From positions 62,001-126,000 of the forward strand of contig CAIVEI010000146.1 in NCBI GenBank assembly GCA_903904835.1: a DNA stretch of 64,000 nt, given 5' to 3'. This document shows positions 17,718 through 27,735 of the stretch, one piece after another. The notes under the pieces were generated by a model, which did no database searches, was not told the origin of the DNA, and saw only the letters and a list, made by a program, of their open reading frames with translations. This DNA comes from an uncultured Schlesneria sp. Lineage in GTDB: Bacteria; Planctomycetota; Planctomycetia; Planctomycetales; Planctomycetaceae. The translations under genes and the position numbers were made by a program. Numbering within the stretch: position 1 is the stretch's first letter; the number at the start of each line of letters is the position of its first letter.

Positions 17718-18917
17718 TCAGCGATTGCCCGTGAGATGATGTGGATCGTCCGTTGAATACACACCAATCCGGATTGCGTCAGGGTGACTGCCTCGACGGA
17801 ACGCATCAGCGATTGAAGCGAGCGGAATCCATTCTGAAACAAGTCGGGCGAACGGATATTGAGTGTGAGCAGATGACAGAAAATTCACCGCATCCAGCAA
17901 GTGGCGGGGTGCGTAGTTATGAATCCCCCGAATTGTGAGATGTCGCCGCACGACCTGTTCCAGGGCAATCGGCATCGAAGGGCCAGGGAACACCGAACCC
18001 ACCAAGACAAGTGTCCCTCCTGTACGAATCAAGGGCCAGGTGATTTCAAACGCAGCCGGGCTGCCTGAAAGCTCGATAACCACATCGAAGCCAAGGGTCC
18101 CCACTTCTTCGATTGCTACTGCGGCGAGTTCGTCCGGGGGACATGTCCTAGTCGCACCAAATTCCATGGCGAGTTTCCTTCGCGCGGAAACGGGGTCCAC
18201 GGAAACGACTTTTGCAGCACCTTGAACGCGAGACATCGCACAGGCGGTGAGACCCAACATACCCGCACCACTCAAACAAACGGTTCGGCCCGTGAGGTCG
18301 CCAGCGGCTTCCAACGCCGCCGCGATCGTGGCTGTTGCACAGCTTGCCGGACAGGCAACGGCTAAGGGAAGTTCGTCGGGCAATCGAACGATCGAAGTCC
18401 CTGGTACAAGAAGGCAATAATTGGCTAAACCCCCTGATAATTCCCGACCAGGACGAAATGGCTCATGCCCGTATTTGACTCCATTCAAGCATTTCTGAGG
18501 CAAGCCTCGCTGACATAAATCACAGACGCCACAGTTCGCCATAATGGCCCAGGTCACTCGGTCACCACGCTGTAATTCCCGACCGTCCAGATCATAACTG
18601 GCGTTACGACCCCCAATGTCGACGATTTCTCCCACAATCTCATGACCTAGAATCGTCGGAACTGGAACGGTTCGACGTCCGTGAAAGCTATGCAGATCGC
18701 TTCCGCAAATCGTGCAGCCTGATACGCGAACAAGGACCTCGGATTCGCCTGGCTTAGGGATTGATAATTGACGCAACGTCATCTCGCCCGCGACCCCCGC
18801 AAAAACAGCCGCCTCAGCAAGCATGCCCGGTCGGTTCGCGCGGTTTGACGGGTTAAAAGCGGAAACATCGTTCGCCTCAGGCTTGCTGGCGTTTGCAGAG
18901 GAAGTATTCGGCGTCAT
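17718..18917 (-). CDS. Zinc alcohol dehydrogenase, phosphonate-associated (HpnZ-like)
   Basis: A 399-aa medium-chain dehydrogenase. Catalytic zinc residues are seen in CTICGSDLHSFHG and GHEIVGEI, the structural zinc site is CGVCDLCQRGLPQKC, and the NAD(P) loop is CLSGAGMLGLTACAMSRVQGA. The family TIGR03366, found in phosphonate-degradation operons, fits both sequence style and neighbourhood. It could act on the acetaldehyde released by PhnX or on a phosphonate aldehyde or alcohol; the exact substrate is not known. Its ATG at 18917 overlaps the TGA of the DUF5690 transporter gene (ATGA), so the two are translationally coupled. The frame extends further upstream to 18992, but the coupled ATG is preferred. 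Confidence 0.8.
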   Translation of the reverse strand: MTPNTSSANASKPEANDVSAFNPSNRANRPGMLAEAAVFAGVAGEMTLRQLSIPKPGESEVLVRVSGCTICGSDLHSFHGRRTVPVPTILGHEIVGEIVDIGGRNASYDLDGRELQRGDRVTWAIMANCGVCDLCQRGLPQKCLNGVKYGHEPFRPGRELSGGLANYCLLVPGTSIVRLPDELPLAVACPASCATATIAAALEAAGDLTGRTVCLSGAGMLGLTACAMSRVQGAAKVVSVDPVSARRKLAMEFGATRTCPPDELAAVAIEEVGTLGFDVVIELSGSPAAFEITWPLIRTGGTLVLVGSVFPGPSMPIALEQVVRRHLTIRGIHNYAPRHLLDAVNFLSSAHTQYPFARLVSEWIPLASIADAFRRGSHPDAIRIGVYSTDDPHHLTGNR

Positions 18918-20212
18918 GACGTTTTCTTCGCAATCGAGAAATAGATCCAGCTCGTCGCAAGACAAGCGATAGAAATCACAATCGTCAGCCAACTAAGCAA
19001 CGTCAACAGACCAAGCACGCCAGTTGCCGAGGGATGAAAATTGCGCACGACCATAACCACGACGTATCCCAGGTATCCTACCGAATCGGCGACATACATC
19101 AGGAACCCCACGTTCCCTCGTTCGCCGGTCATCGCCAACATCCGTTCCAGTAAAGTCGTATGTACGGCGACATAAGGGAGGTAAAGTCCCAATCCGATCA
19201 GCACCATGAAACGGAAACCGCCGTCGTCCGAAGTCGTACGTGTTAACAATGCCGCCGTCATCAGCACAAATCCCAAGCCACACGTTGCGAGGGATGAAAG
19301 GAATGCCTGGCGGTTGTTGATAATCAGTACGGCCGCGCCATTCACGAACAGCACACAGAACGCAATGATCGTTTCGGAACGGGTGAAGATCGACGACGCA
19401 GTCGCGTTTCCCAGTTCTTTCCAGATTTCCGGCGCGAAATCGGCGCGAATACTTCTCACAATCGTGACCAGAAGGTACATCAGCACGATCGGCATTAATC
19501 CAATTCCATAACGTCGGACGAACGCCAGTCGCTCGGATCTGTCCATCGTGTCTCGTTTGCAACGGGCGGCTACGTCAAAATCGGTTGGCGGAGGAGTTCT
19601 TGCCAGAATCGCCACGCAGACGCCAAAGGGAATCAGAAAGATCAAACCGGCGACGGAGGGCATCCAATCTTCGGTAACGCCCTGGAAAAGTAACCAGGTT
19701 CCCACCGATTTCGTCATGCCGTCAGCCACAATAAAACTCGCACAAAGCCCCGCCGTCAGCAATTCCGTCAGCCTTCTCCCTTCCAGATAACCTTGTACCA
19801 AGCCGAAGACCATTCCTAACGGTAAGCCATTTAGAAACAGGCAGACCGCATTCCAAGGTCGTGGAGCCAGTCCGAATAAGACGAGTGCCCCTTCAGCCGC
19901 GAAAATCAGCCATAGTAAGGTTATTGCTCGTCTGTGCGGCGGCATTTCCGCAATGATTTTAATACCGATAAATTTTGACAGCATATAGCCTGCCACTTGA
20001 GCCATCACCAGTACGATCTTAAAGCTCAGCCCCCAGACATCCGCGTCGTGGAAACGAGCGGCCGTGAACGGCTTGCGAAAGAAGTACATGCAGAAGTAAC
20101 AGCCAAAAGCTGCCGTAACCGTCCAGAATGCAAATGCGAAATCGCTGAATCGATTGGGGTCGTTGACATCGCTGATTCGAGTTTCCATGTCAGATTCGTT
20201 GACTAATTTCAT
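18914..20212 (-). CDS. DUF5690 major-facilitator-like transporter, candidate phosphonate importer
   Basis: A membrane protein of about 432 aa with some 12 hydrophobic spans. The first span carries CYFCMYFFRKPFTAARF, like the xFRxPF segment of organophosphate antiporters of the GlpT/UhpT branch; the overall family is DUF5690. Its 3' end overlaps the start of the alcohol dehydrogenase gene by ATGA, and it is divergent from the HD/oxidase/phnX genes. Uptake of 2-aminoethylphosphonate or a related compound is inferred from this context only. The start is uncertain: ATG 20212 and ATG 20188 both lack a strong ribosome-binding site, and the longer open frame to 20443 would overlap the divergent gene and is rejected. 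Confidence 0.75.
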   Translation of the reverse strand: MKLVNESDMETRISDVNDPNRFSDFAFAFWTVTAAFGCYFCMYFFRKPFTAARFHDADVWGLSFKIVLVMAQVAGYMLSKFIGIKIIAEMPPHRRAITLLWLIFAAEGALVLFGLAPRPWNAVCLFLNGLPLGMVFGLVQGYLEGRRLTELLTAGLCASFIVADGMTKSVGTWLLFQGVTEDWMPSVAGLIFLIPFGVCVAILARTPPPTDFDVAARCKRDTMDRSERLAFVRRYGIGLMPIVLMYLLVTIVRSIRADFAPEIWKELGNATASSIFTRSETIIAFCVLFVNGAAVLIINNRQAFLSSLATCGLGFVLMTAALLTRTTSDDGGFRFMVLIGLGLYLPYVAVHTTLLERMLAMTGERGNVGFLMYVADSVGYLGYVVVMVVRNFHPSATGVLGLLTLLSWLTIVISIACLATSWIYFSIAKKTS

Positions 20213-20258
20213 CAAAAACTCGCGGAAAATTGACTCGACGACCGCACATTTTGTGATC

Positions 20259-20286
20259 TGTAGTGTACTACAATCCCGTCTATACT
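20259..20286. promoter_or_regulatory. Palindromic operator candidate and -10 box in divergent phosphonate promoter
   Basis: The 120-base divergent space holds TGTAGT-GT-ACTACA (20259-20272), a perfect six-base inverted repeat of the type bound by GntR-like repressors. It is followed at 20281-20286 by TATACT, a good -10 box for the plus-strand genes, which places the palindrome on the -35 position. No regulator gene of that family is in the window. Confidence 0.5.
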
Positions 20287-20332
20287 GGATCGACATTGTC
20301 GAATGATGAAGGACCGATGAGGATTTCAAGAA

Positions 20333-20932
20333 ATGCTTGAGACAGACGGCAAACACTGCGCGACAACGATCACGGTGATACAACTGTTTCAAAATCGTGG
20401 CGGTTCTCAATATGGTCGCGAAGCTGTTACGCAGCAGGAACACGCTTTGCAGGCCGCCTTTTTTGCAGAGACCGCAGGCGTCAGTTCCTCGTTAATCGCC
20501 GCAGCGTTGTTACATGACGTCGGCCACTTGCTTCACCATCTCGATGATGACGCGCCTGAACGTGGGATCGATGATCAACACGAAACGCTTGCCGCCCAGT
20601 GGCTGGAGCGTCGATTCGGACCGGAAGTCGTCGAACCTGTCAGGCTACACGTCGCTGCGAAGCGTTTTCTGTGTGCCACGGAACCGGATTATATGGAACA
20701 ACTTAGTCCGGCATCCCTCGTCAGCTTACGATTGCAAGGGGGGACAATGTCTGACGATGAAGTCAAATTATTTCGATCACATCCGTTCCGTGAAGCAGCA
20801 GTCGCACTCCGCCGTTGGGATGATTTCGCGAAACAACCGCAATTGGTGACCCCGCCGATCGAACATTACGCCAGGCACCTTGACCGCGTAGCCAAGTCAG
20901 ATTTCGAGGAGGGTTTCGAGTGCCTGGCTTGA
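20333..20932 (+). CDS. PhnZ-like HD-domain phosphonate oxygenase
   Basis: A 199-aa HD-fold protein matching the phosphonate-operon HD family (TIGR03276) that includes PhnZ, a mixed-valence di-iron oxygenase cleaving 2-amino-1-hydroxyethylphosphonate to glycine and phosphate. The metal ligands are all present: His37, His61-Asp62 (ALLHDVGH), His83, His106 and Asp164; Tyr27, Glu30 and Lys110 sit where PhnZ has substrate and gating residues, with a constant offset of about three from what I remember of PhnZ numbering. GAGGA lies ten bases before the ATG. The FAD oxidase gene starts inside the end of this gene. The usual hydroxylase PhnY is absent from the window. Confidence 0.85.
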   Translation: MLETDGKHCATTITVIQLFQNRGGSQYGREAVTQQEHALQAAFFAETAGVSSSLIAAALLHDVGHLLHHLDDDAPERGIDDQHETLAAQWLERRFGPEVVEPVRLHVAAKRFLCATEPDYMEQLSPASLVSLRLQGGTMSDDEVKLFRSHPFREAAVALRRWDDFAKQPQLVTPPIEHYARHLDRVAKSDFEEGFECLA

Positions 20933-22050
20933 ACATCGGAGTTGTCGGGGCGGGTATCGTTGGATTGGCTCACGCCTGGTCGGCGGCTGAACGAGGTCAC
21001 CAGGTGACTGTATTCGAACGGTTGCCAATGGCTAGCGGTGCATCGATCCGAAATTTCGGCATGGTCTGGCCGATCGGGCAACCCTCCGGTTCAGCCCATC
21101 GGACCGCACTTCTCGGCCGTGAACGCTGGTTGAAAGTTGCCGGTCAGGCGAAGATCTGGGCGTCTCCTTGTGGTTCCATCCATCTGGCTCACCGTCCCGA
21201 CGAATGGGATGTGTTGCAAGAGTTTCATGCAGTCGCATCAGAGATCGGTGTCGACTGTACATTGCTTGAGCCTGCTCAGGTTTTCGAAAAAACGAGTGCT
21301 GCAAATCCTGCGAGATTGCTTGGCGGACTGTTCAGCCCGACTGAACTTTGCGTGAATCCACCAGCGGCCATTCGCGCTCTTCCCGGTTGGCTGTCGTCGA
21401 AGTTCGACGTGCGATTCGAATTTCAGACGACGATTATTGGAACCGAAGGGAACTCGGTCCAAAGCGCAACCGGTCGCCGCTGGAACTTTGATCGCATCAT
21501 CGTTTGTGGCGGAGCCGATTTTGAAACTCTGTTTCCCGATCTATTTGCCAACGTGGGACTGAAACGATGTAAGTTGCAAATGATGAAAACGGTGCCGCAA
21601 CCGAACGGTTGGCGGATCGGCCCTCATCTGGCCAGCGGATTGACGATCCGTCACTATCGCAATTTCGAGATCTGTCCGAGTCTTCCCGTACTGAAACAGC
21701 GTGTTGCCACCGAATCTCCGGAACTCGATCAATTTGGAATTCATGTCATGGCCTCGCAAAATGACGAGGGTTGTGTGATTCTTGGCGACTCGCATGAATA
21801 CGACGAACAGATCGAGCCGTTCGACAAACAACGGATCGACGAACTAATGCTTCGCGAACTGCGGTCAATTATTCAACTTCCCGACTGGACGATCCAGGAG
21901 CGTTGGCATGGGATCTATGCCAAACATCCGTCGGAACCAATTTTCGCCGCTGAACCGCTGCCAAACGTGTTTGTTCGAACTTGTACAGGAGGCTCTGGCA
22001 TGACAATGTCTTTCGGACTCGCAGAACAAGATTGGGAGCAATGGACATGA
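20920..22050 (+). CDS. FAD-dependent amine oxidase of phosphonate operons (HpnW/PbfD-like)
   Basis: A 376-aa DAO-fold flavoprotein. The dinucleotide site is [21 protein letters not shown] with VFER closing strand 2, then [18 protein letters not shown], the signature of TIGR03364, a family restricted to phosphonate operons. From memory, a member named PbfD oxidises 2-aminoethylphosphonate and its N-methyl form to phosphonoacetaldehyde, the substrate of the next gene. The GTG start at 20920 overlaps the end of the HD gene and has GAGGAGGG just upstream; the stop codon TGA overlaps the ATG of phnX (ATGA). This tight coupling argues that both proteins are made together and act in sequence. Confidence 0.85.
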   Translation: MPGLNIGVVGAGIVGLAHAWSAAERGHQVTVFERLPMASGASIRNFGMVWPIGQPSGSAHRTALLGRERWLKVAGQAKIWASPCGSIHLAHRPDEWDVLQEFHAVASEIGVDCTLLEPAQVFEKTSAANPARLLGGLFSPTELCVNPPAAIRALPGWLSSKFDVRFEFQTTIIGTEGNSVQSATGRRWNFDRIIVCGGADFETLFPDLFANVGLKRCKLQMMKTVPQPNGWRIGPHLASGLTIRHYRNFEICPSLPVLKQRVATESPELDQFGIHVMASQNDEGCVILGDSHEYDEQIEPFDKQRIDELMLRELRSIIQLPDWTIQERWHGIYAKHPSEPIFAAEPLPNVFVRTCTGGSGMTMSFGLAEQDWEQWT

Positions 22051-22826
22051 TCGAACTGAAACATCCGATCGAAGCGATCATCTTCGATTGGGCTGGAACC
22101 ACTGTCGATTACGGAAGTCGCGCACCAACCAATGTATTCATCGAGGTCTTTCGAAGAAACGGCGTCGAGATCACGGTCGCCGAAGCACGCGGCCCGATGG
22201 GACGATCAAAGCGGGATCACATTGTGGCAATCGCAACACTTCCGCGAGTGGCCGCTCTTTGGTTCGAACGTTATGGACGCGCTCCGTCCGACATTGATAT
22301 CGACCAGATGTATTACGACTTCCTGCCGCAGCAAAAAGAAGCTCTGCTCACCGGCACGGATATGATTCCAGGTGTTCCGGAAGCAATCGCGAGACTACGT
22401 AGCAGGGGGATAAAAATCGGCTCGTCGACCGGTTACGCTCGAGAACTGATGAACATCGTCGTTCCGATTGCAGCGAGTGCCGGTTATTCTCCAGACGTGG
22501 TGGTTTGCGCTGACGACGTCCCTTCAGGCCGACCCGCTCCCTGGATGAACTTCCTTGCGGCTCAGCAACTCGGTGTCTATCCGATGGATCGAATTCTCGT
22601 CGTCGATGACACACCAATCGGGATCGAAGCGGGACTCAATGCGGGTGCGATTACGATCGGCGTTACCAAGACCGGCAACTCGCTCGGCCTATCGGAATCC
22701 GAGGTCTCACAGTTGTCGCAACCAGATCTTCAAAGCCGACTCAGCAAGATCGAAAGCGATTTTCGTGCAATCGGCGCCCATTTCACGATTCCGTCGGTTG
22801 CCGATCTACCAGACTTATTGCTCTGA
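22047..22826 (+). CDS. phnX: Phosphonoacetaldehyde hydrolase
   Basis: A 259-aa HAD-superfamily enzyme that cleaves the C-P bond of phosphonoacetaldehyde to acetaldehyde and phosphate. The nucleophile aspartate is in [17 protein letters not shown] near residue 12; the Schiff-base lysine is in [11 protein letters not shown] near residue 53; motif II is SSTGYAREL, and the acidic motif is [14 protein letters not shown] with [18 protein letters not shown] before it. Length is typical. ATG 22047 overlaps the preceding stop codon and has GGGAG eight bases upstream; the ATG at 22041 is too close to that site. No phnW transaminase gene is linked, in contrast to the common phnWX pair. Confidence 0.93.
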   Translation: MIELKHPIEAIIFDWAGTTVDYGSRAPTNVFIEVFRRNGVEITVAEARGPMGRSKRDHIVAIATLPRVAALWFERYGRAPSDIDIDQMYYDFLPQQKEALLTGTDMIPGVPEAIARLRSRGIKIGSSTGYARELMNIVVPIAASAGYSPDVVVCADDVPSGRPAPWMNFLAAQQLGVYPMDRILVVDDTPIGIEAGLNAGAITIGVTKTGNSLGLSESEVSQLSQPDLQSRLSKIESDFRAIGAHFTIPSVADLPDLLL

Positions 22827-22887
22827 TTACACTGACAAATGTTGACTGCTCGAATTTCCCCGCCGGCATATTGAGGCTTGGTTGAAA

Positions 22888-25614
22888 ATGGCGCTTCACC
22901 GAAACGTTGCACTGCTCGTGGTCTTCGCCGTCAGTCTTGGGTCGCTCGGATTCGGCCAGGACGAACCGGTTATCGAAAGCTCAACAGACCCCGTTGGCCG
23001 GTCGCGCGACGAAGTCATTGTCACTCCTGTGAACCAATTGCTCACTCCTTATGGCAAGCAGGTTGAACTCGCCGGACTTCGGCCGCAAGCTTTAGCGTTG
23101 TCTCCCGATGGTCGATTACTTGTCGCTTCGGGAAAAACGAGTGAATTGATCGTGATTGATCTAGTGGCGAGCGAAGTTCGGCAGAGAGTCCTCTTTCCAG
23201 ACGATTCACAGTTAACACCAGCTTCGGGTGTCGCGATCTTAAATCTTTTGGACCGTCGGGCCCCGGATCGCCGTGGTCAGGTCAGCTTTACCGGATTGAT
23301 CTTCTCGCCGGATGGCAAGCAGATCTATCTCAGCAACGTTAACGGTACGATCAAGGTTTTTGAGGTTAAAGACGACGGGAAGGTTTATGCATCGCATGTG
23401 TTTTTACTGCCGCAGGCGAAGGCGCCTCGTCGACCTGCCGAAATCCCCAGCGGGTTGGCAGTCAAATCGGATGGCTCGCGGCTTTACGTTTGTGGAAATC
23501 TATCCAACCGTCTTCTCGAACTTGATACGGCGACCGGCACGACGCTGCGAAGTTTTGATGTCGGTGCGGCTCCCTATGATGTTGTCCTCGTTGGCAACAA
23601 CGCTTACGTGAGCAATTGGGCGGGACGACGGCCAGACGAACAAAGCGTTCGCGGGCCGGCTGGCCGTGGTACAGAAGTTCGTGTCGACCCGATTCGACAC
23701 ATCGCCAGCGAAGGATCGGTCAGCATCGTCAATCTCGAAGACGAATCAAAGACGGTCGAATTGATCGTTGGATTACATGCTTGCGGACTGGCCTCTTCAC
23801 CCGACGGACAGTATGTCGTTTGCACGAACGCAGGCAGCGATCACTTAAGCGTCATCGACGTTGCTGCACAAAAAGTGGTTGAAACCATCTGGGCGAAAAC
23901 CAAGCCCTCCGATTTGTTCGGTGCTTCCCCCAATGCGATCGCCTTTCATCCGTCCGGAAAGAAGCTGTTTGTTGCCAACGGAACGCAGAACTCCATTGCG
24001 GTATTTGATTTCGACCCCAAAGAAAAGGGCGATTCTCGGCTCACCGGGTTGGTCCCTGCTGGCTGGTTTCCCGGTGCCGTTGTGTTCGATCCACATCGAA
24101 ATGCCATCTATTGTGCCAACATTAAAGGGTTGCCTCAGGCACCGAAAAAGAAGCCGAACGGAGACGAGGGTTACAACTCACATCACTACCACGGTTCGGT
24201 GTCGCTGATGCCCATTCCCAACGACGACCAGCTTCCCCTGCTTTCGGAACGAGCAGCGAAAAACATACGACGAGGGGCAATCGCTCAAGCGGCACTGCCG
24301 GCACGCACTGGCCAACCTGCACGAGCGATCCCTCAGCGGATCGGCGAGCCGAGTTTGATCAAACACGTCGTCTACGTCATTAAAGAAAACCGTACTTACG
24401 ACCAGGTGTTTGGAGCTCTGAAACAAGGTAACGGTCGCCCGGACCTGTGTATCTTTGGTGATGCGGTAACGCCCAATCAACATAAAATGGTGCAGGAATT
24501 CGTCTTGCTCGACAACACCTATTGCTCAGGTATCTTGAGTGCCGACGGACATCAATGGAGTACGACGGCATTTGCAACCGATTACCTCGAGAAAAGCTTT
24601 GCCGGCTTTCCTCGCAGTTATCCCGACGGAATGGAAGTGAACGACGAGTCTGACGCGATCGCTTATTCGCCCGCAGGCTTTCTCTGGGACAACGCGATCG
24701 CTCACAACGTGTCGATCCGAAACTACGGTGAGTTCATGGCGCCCGTGGTCCGTTGGAGAGATCCGCAGAAAAAAGGGAACCCGAACTTTCTAGCCTGTTA
24801 TCGCACCTGGAAAGATGACTCGAAGGAAGTGATCTTCGAGAGTACCCCCACGATCGAATCGATCAAATCGTTTTCTCCCACGGATTACGTTGGCTGGGCA
24901 ATGGCGGTACCGGACCAGTTTCGAGCCGACTTTATTCTGAAAGAACTCAAACAATTCGAAGTGGACGGAAAATTTCCCAGCCTCGTCATCATTTGTCTCC
25001 CGAACGACCATACAAGTGGTACCAGTCCCGGCTCGCCGACCCCCGCGTCGCAGATGGCAGACAACGATCTGGCGTTTGGCAGAATCGTGCAGGGGCTCAG
25101 TCAATCACCATTCTGGAAAGAGATGGCCATTTTCGGGATCGAGGACGACCCCCAAGACGGTTGGGATCACGTTAGTGGCTACCGTACAACAGCTTATTGC
25201 ATAAGCCCTTATGCTAAACGAGGCCAGGTCGTCAGCACCCAGTACAACACGACAAGCATCCTTCGCACGGTCGAACAGATTCTTGGTTTGCCCCCGATGA
25301 ATCAATTCGATGCCAGTGCAACTCCGATGTTCGACTGCATGACGGACACTCCCAACTTTACGCTATTTGAATCGGTGCCGAATAAGATCCCTCTCGATCA
25401 GATGAATCCCGATCCCAACGCGATCCGTGATCCGATCCTGCGCGACGACGCGATTCGTTCGGCGAGTCTCAATTTCCGCGAAGTCGACAAAGCTCCAGAA
25501 GACGTCCTGAACCGAATTTTATGGAGATCGCAAAAAGGGAGCGAAATTCCCTATCCGGAATGGGCGATTTCCTTGGCCGAAGATCACGACGATGATGAGC
25601 ACGAGGAAGATTGA
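22888..25614 (+). CDS. Secreted YncE-type propeller fused to phosphoesterase domain
   Basis: A protein of about 908 aa: signal peptide (residues 1-23, LLVVFAVSLGSLGFGQ), a seven-bladed YVTN propeller (about 40-440) and a C-terminal phosphoesterase of the PF04185/alkaline-phosphatase superfold starting at HVVYVIKENRTYDQVFG (about 492), with the metal/nucleophile region in DNTYCSGILSADGHQW, CLPNDHTSG, and IEDDPQDGWDHV. The tail is strongly acidic (EDHDDDEHEED). It starts 61 bases after phnX; ATG 22888 or the in-frame TTG 22882 could be the start. It may feed phosphate or phosphonate head groups to the operon, but a paralogue at 51284 has no such neighbours, so the link is uncertain. Confidence 0.82.
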   Translation: MALHRNVALLVVFAVSLGSLGFGQDEPVIESSTDPVGRSRDEVIVTPVNQLLTPYGKQVELAGLRPQALALSPDGRLLVASGKTSELIVIDLVASEVRQRVLFPDDSQLTPASGVAILNLLDRRAPDRRGQVSFTGLIFSPDGKQIYLSNVNGTIKVFEVKDDGKVYASHVFLLPQAKAPRRPAEIPSGLAVKSDGSRLYVCGNLSNRLLELDTATGTTLRSFDVGAAPYDVVLVGNNAYVSNWAGRRPDEQSVRGPAGRGTEVRVDPIRHIASEGSVSIVNLEDESKTVELIVGLHACGLASSPDGQYVVCTNAGSDHLSVIDVAAQKVVETIWAKTKPSDLFGASPNAIAFHPSGKKLFVANGTQNSIAVFDFDPKEKGDSRLTGLVPAGWFPGAVVFDPHRNAIYCANIKGLPQAPKKKPNGDEGYNSHHYHGSVSLMPIPNDDQLPLLSERAAKNIRRGAIAQAALPARTGQPARAIPQRIGEPSLIKHVVYVIKENRTYDQVFGALKQGNGRPDLCIFGDAVTPNQHKMVQEFVLLDNTYCSGILSADGHQWSTTAFATDYLEKSFAGFPRSYPDGMEVNDESDAIAYSPAGFLWDNAIAHNVSIRNYGEFMAPVVRWRDPQKKGNPNFLACYRTWKDDSKEVIFESTPTIESIKSFSPTDYVGWAMAVPDQFRADFILKELKQFEVDGKFPSLVIICLPNDHTSGTSPGSPTPASQMADNDLAFGRIVQGLSQSPFWKEMAIFGIEDDPQDGWDHVSGYRTTAYCISPYAKRGQVVSTQYNTTSILRTVEQILGLPPMNQFDASATPMFDCMTDTPNFTLFESVPNKIPLDQMNPDPNAIRDPILRDDAIRSASLNFREVDKAPEDVLNRILWRSQKGSEIPYPEWAISLAEDHDDDEHEED

Positions 25615-25671
25615 TCGGCCTCGGTTTCCGGTTCGATGCGGGCAATTCAGTTTTTCAAGACAACTAAAGCC

Positions 25672-25757
25672 GGGTGCCACGATCATGGAGTCTTCGACAT
25701 GGTCGTGCAAAATCGAATTCGCACGGCTTTGTTGAAGACTCCAAAACTGTGGCACCC
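25672..25757. repeat. Palindromic intergenic element, family A copy 3
   Basis: Terminal arms GGGTGCCAC (25672-25680) and GTGGCACCC (25749-25757) are exact complements. Inside them GGAGTCTTCGAC pairs with GTTGAAGACTCC and CGTGC with GCACG, giving one 86-base hairpin. It fills part of the 331-base gap between the propeller/phosphoesterase and aspS; the rest of the gap holds no recognised signal apart from the aspS ribosome-binding site. Confidence 0.85.
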
Positions 25758-25945
25758 CAGTTTGAAACACGAATCCGCCCTGACGGTTCGATACGGCCTG
25801 CTTCCCCACGGATCAGTGTGAACCTATAATCATCGTTTCGCGTCATTTCATGCGACGTGTTGAATTGACTTCCGTGGGCAGGCGAAACGGGTTCAACCTA
25901 AAAACGCTGCGGCGGCTTTCATAGTATTTGCAAGGATCGATTTTC

Positions 25946-27712
25946 GTGCTTCGGACTCATACCTGCGGTGAATTGCGGACGGCTCACGTTGGACAATCAG
26001 TCACGTTGTGTGGCTGGGTCGACACGTATCGTGACTTTGGCGGACTTGTTTTTATCGACCTGCGTGACCGTTATGGGATTACGCAAGTCGTATTCAGCCC
26101 GTCGTATGCGGAAATGCACGCCGTCGCTCGGTCGCTTCGCAACGAAGACGTCATTCGAGTTACGGGAGAAGTGGTTGCTCGTCCCGCCGATATGACGAAC
26201 CCCAAGTTGGCGACCGGCGAAATTGACGTCAAAGGGCGGCAAATGGAAGTGCTCAACAAGAGCAAGACTCCGCCATTCTTCCCGACTCAGGCCGATCTCC
26301 CCAACGAGGAATTGCGGTTGAAATACCGGTTCGTCGACCTTCGACGTCCGGCCGTACAACAGGCATTGATCCTGCGTCATCAGCTCTCAAAAGCGACTCG
26401 CGATTATTTCGACGAAAACCAGTTTTTGGAGATCGAAACACCGATGCTGGGACGAAGCACGCCCGAGGGGGCGCGTGACTACCTGGTACCCAGCCGCGTG
26501 CATGAGGGTTGCTTTTATGCTCTTCCACAGTCTCCACAGATCTATAAACAGATTTTGATGGTCGCAGGCTTTGATCGATATTTTCAACTGGCCAAATGCT
26601 TTCGTGACGAAGATTTGCGAGCCGACCGTCAACCCGAGTTCACTCAGATCGACGTCGAAATGGCCTTCGTTCAGCAAGAAGACATTCTTCAAACGATCGA
26701 CGGCTTGATGGCGCGGCTCGTCAAAACATTGCGGGGAACAGAATTGAAACTGCCGCTCCTGCGGCTGACTCACCGCGAAGTCATGGAACGATTCGGCAGT
26801 GACAAACCGGATCTGCGGTTTGGCCTGGAATTGACCGACCTGGCTGACATCGCTAGCAAGTGTGATTTCGGCGTGTTCAAATCGACAATCGAAGCGGGCG
26901 GACGCGTTCGTGGTATTCGAGTTCCCAATGCGGCCGAGAAATATAGCCGAAAGCAAATCGATGAATTGACGGAATTCGTCAAGCAATACGGAGCAAAAGG
27001 TTTGGCGTTCTTCCGCGTGAAAGACGGCGAACTTGATTCTCCGATCGCGAAATTCTTCAGTAGTGAACATCAGAAGGCGATCATCGCCAAATTGCAGGCT
27101 GAGCCGGGAGACCTGCTCTTCTGCGTCGCAGATACATTCAAGGTCAGCTCGGCAGCGCTGAATGCGTTGCGACTTCGATTAGGCCGCGAGTTGAACCTGT
27201 ACGATCCACAAGAGCTGAAGATCGCGTGGGTTCTCGATTTCCCCATGTTCCAGTGGAATGACGAAGAAAAACGCTGGGACGCGGAACATCATCCGTTCTG
27301 TCAACCGGTCGATGAGGACATTCCGCTGCTAGATACCGATCCAGGAAAAGTCAGGGCTCAATCCTATGACCTGGTCTGCAACGGTTACGAAGCGGCGAGC
27401 GGCAGCGTCCGAATCCACGACTCGACCGTCCAGCAGAAGATCTTCAACCTGCTCGGAATTTCGAACGAAGAAGCGGAAGCGAGATTCGGCTTCCTGCTCG
27501 AAGCACTTCGCTACGGGGCACCGCCTCACGCAGGTGTCGCGCTCGGACTGGATCGCTGGGTCATGCTCTTCCTGGCATCTGACAACATCCGCGATGTGAT
27601 TGCGTTCCCCAAGACGCAAAAGGCGAGCGATATGCTGACAGGCGCACCTGCCGAAGTGGATCTGCGGCAATTGCGAGACCTGCACATCAAGGTCGATGTG
27701 CCGAAGAAGTAG
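25946..27712 (+). CDS. aspS: Aspartyl-tRNA synthetase
   Basis: The class II synthetase that charges tRNA-Asp. The 588-aa length and order are those of bacterial AspRS: anticodon-binding OB fold (residues 1-105, [25 protein letters not shown]), catalytic core with motif 2 [19 protein letters not shown] (about 215-233), the bacterial GAD insertion (about 285-415) and motif 3 [13 protein letters not shown] (about 528-540). The frame opens at a TTG (25928), but GTG 25946 is preferred: it gives the family's usual LRTHTCGEL start and has AAGGA nine bases before it. Whether it also charges tRNA-Asn cannot be judged; no gatCAB genes are in the window. Confidence 0.95.
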   Translation: MLRTHTCGELRTAHVGQSVTLCGWVDTYRDFGGLVFIDLRDRYGITQVVFSPSYAEMHAVARSLRNEDVIRVTGEVVARPADMTNPKLATGEIDVKGRQMEVLNKSKTPPFFPTQADLPNEELRLKYRFVDLRRPAVQQALILRHQLSKATRDYFDENQFLEIETPMLGRSTPEGARDYLVPSRVHEGCFYALPQSPQIYKQILMVAGFDRYFQLAKCFRDEDLRADRQPEFTQIDVEMAFVQQEDILQTIDGLMARLVKTLRGTELKLPLLRLTHREVMERFGSDKPDLRFGLELTDLADIASKCDFGVFKSTIEAGGRVRGIRVPNAAEKYSRKQIDELTEFVKQYGAKGLAFFRVKDGELDSPIAKFFSSEHQKAIIAKLQAEPGDLLFCVADTFKVSSAALNALRLRLGRELNLYDPQELKIAWVLDFPMFQWNDEEKRWDAEHHPFCQPVDEDIPLLDTDPGKVRAQSYDLVCNGYEAASGSVRIHDSTVQQKIFNLLGISNEEAEARFGFLLEALRYGAPPHAGVALGLDRWVMLFLASDNIRDVIAFPKTQKASDMLTGAPAEVDLRQLRDLHIKVDVPKK

Positions 27713-27735
27713 TGCGGCGGTTTCGGACGGTCACT

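Noticed and set aside
18993-19562. Minus-strand 189-codon frame inside the DUF5690 gene
   Set aside because: Alternative frame of a well-supported membrane protein on the same strand; Arg/Asp/Cys-rich and without motifs.
26387-27070. Minus-strand 227-codon open frame
   Set aside because: Antisense to the aspS catalytic domain, which is clearly the coding strand.
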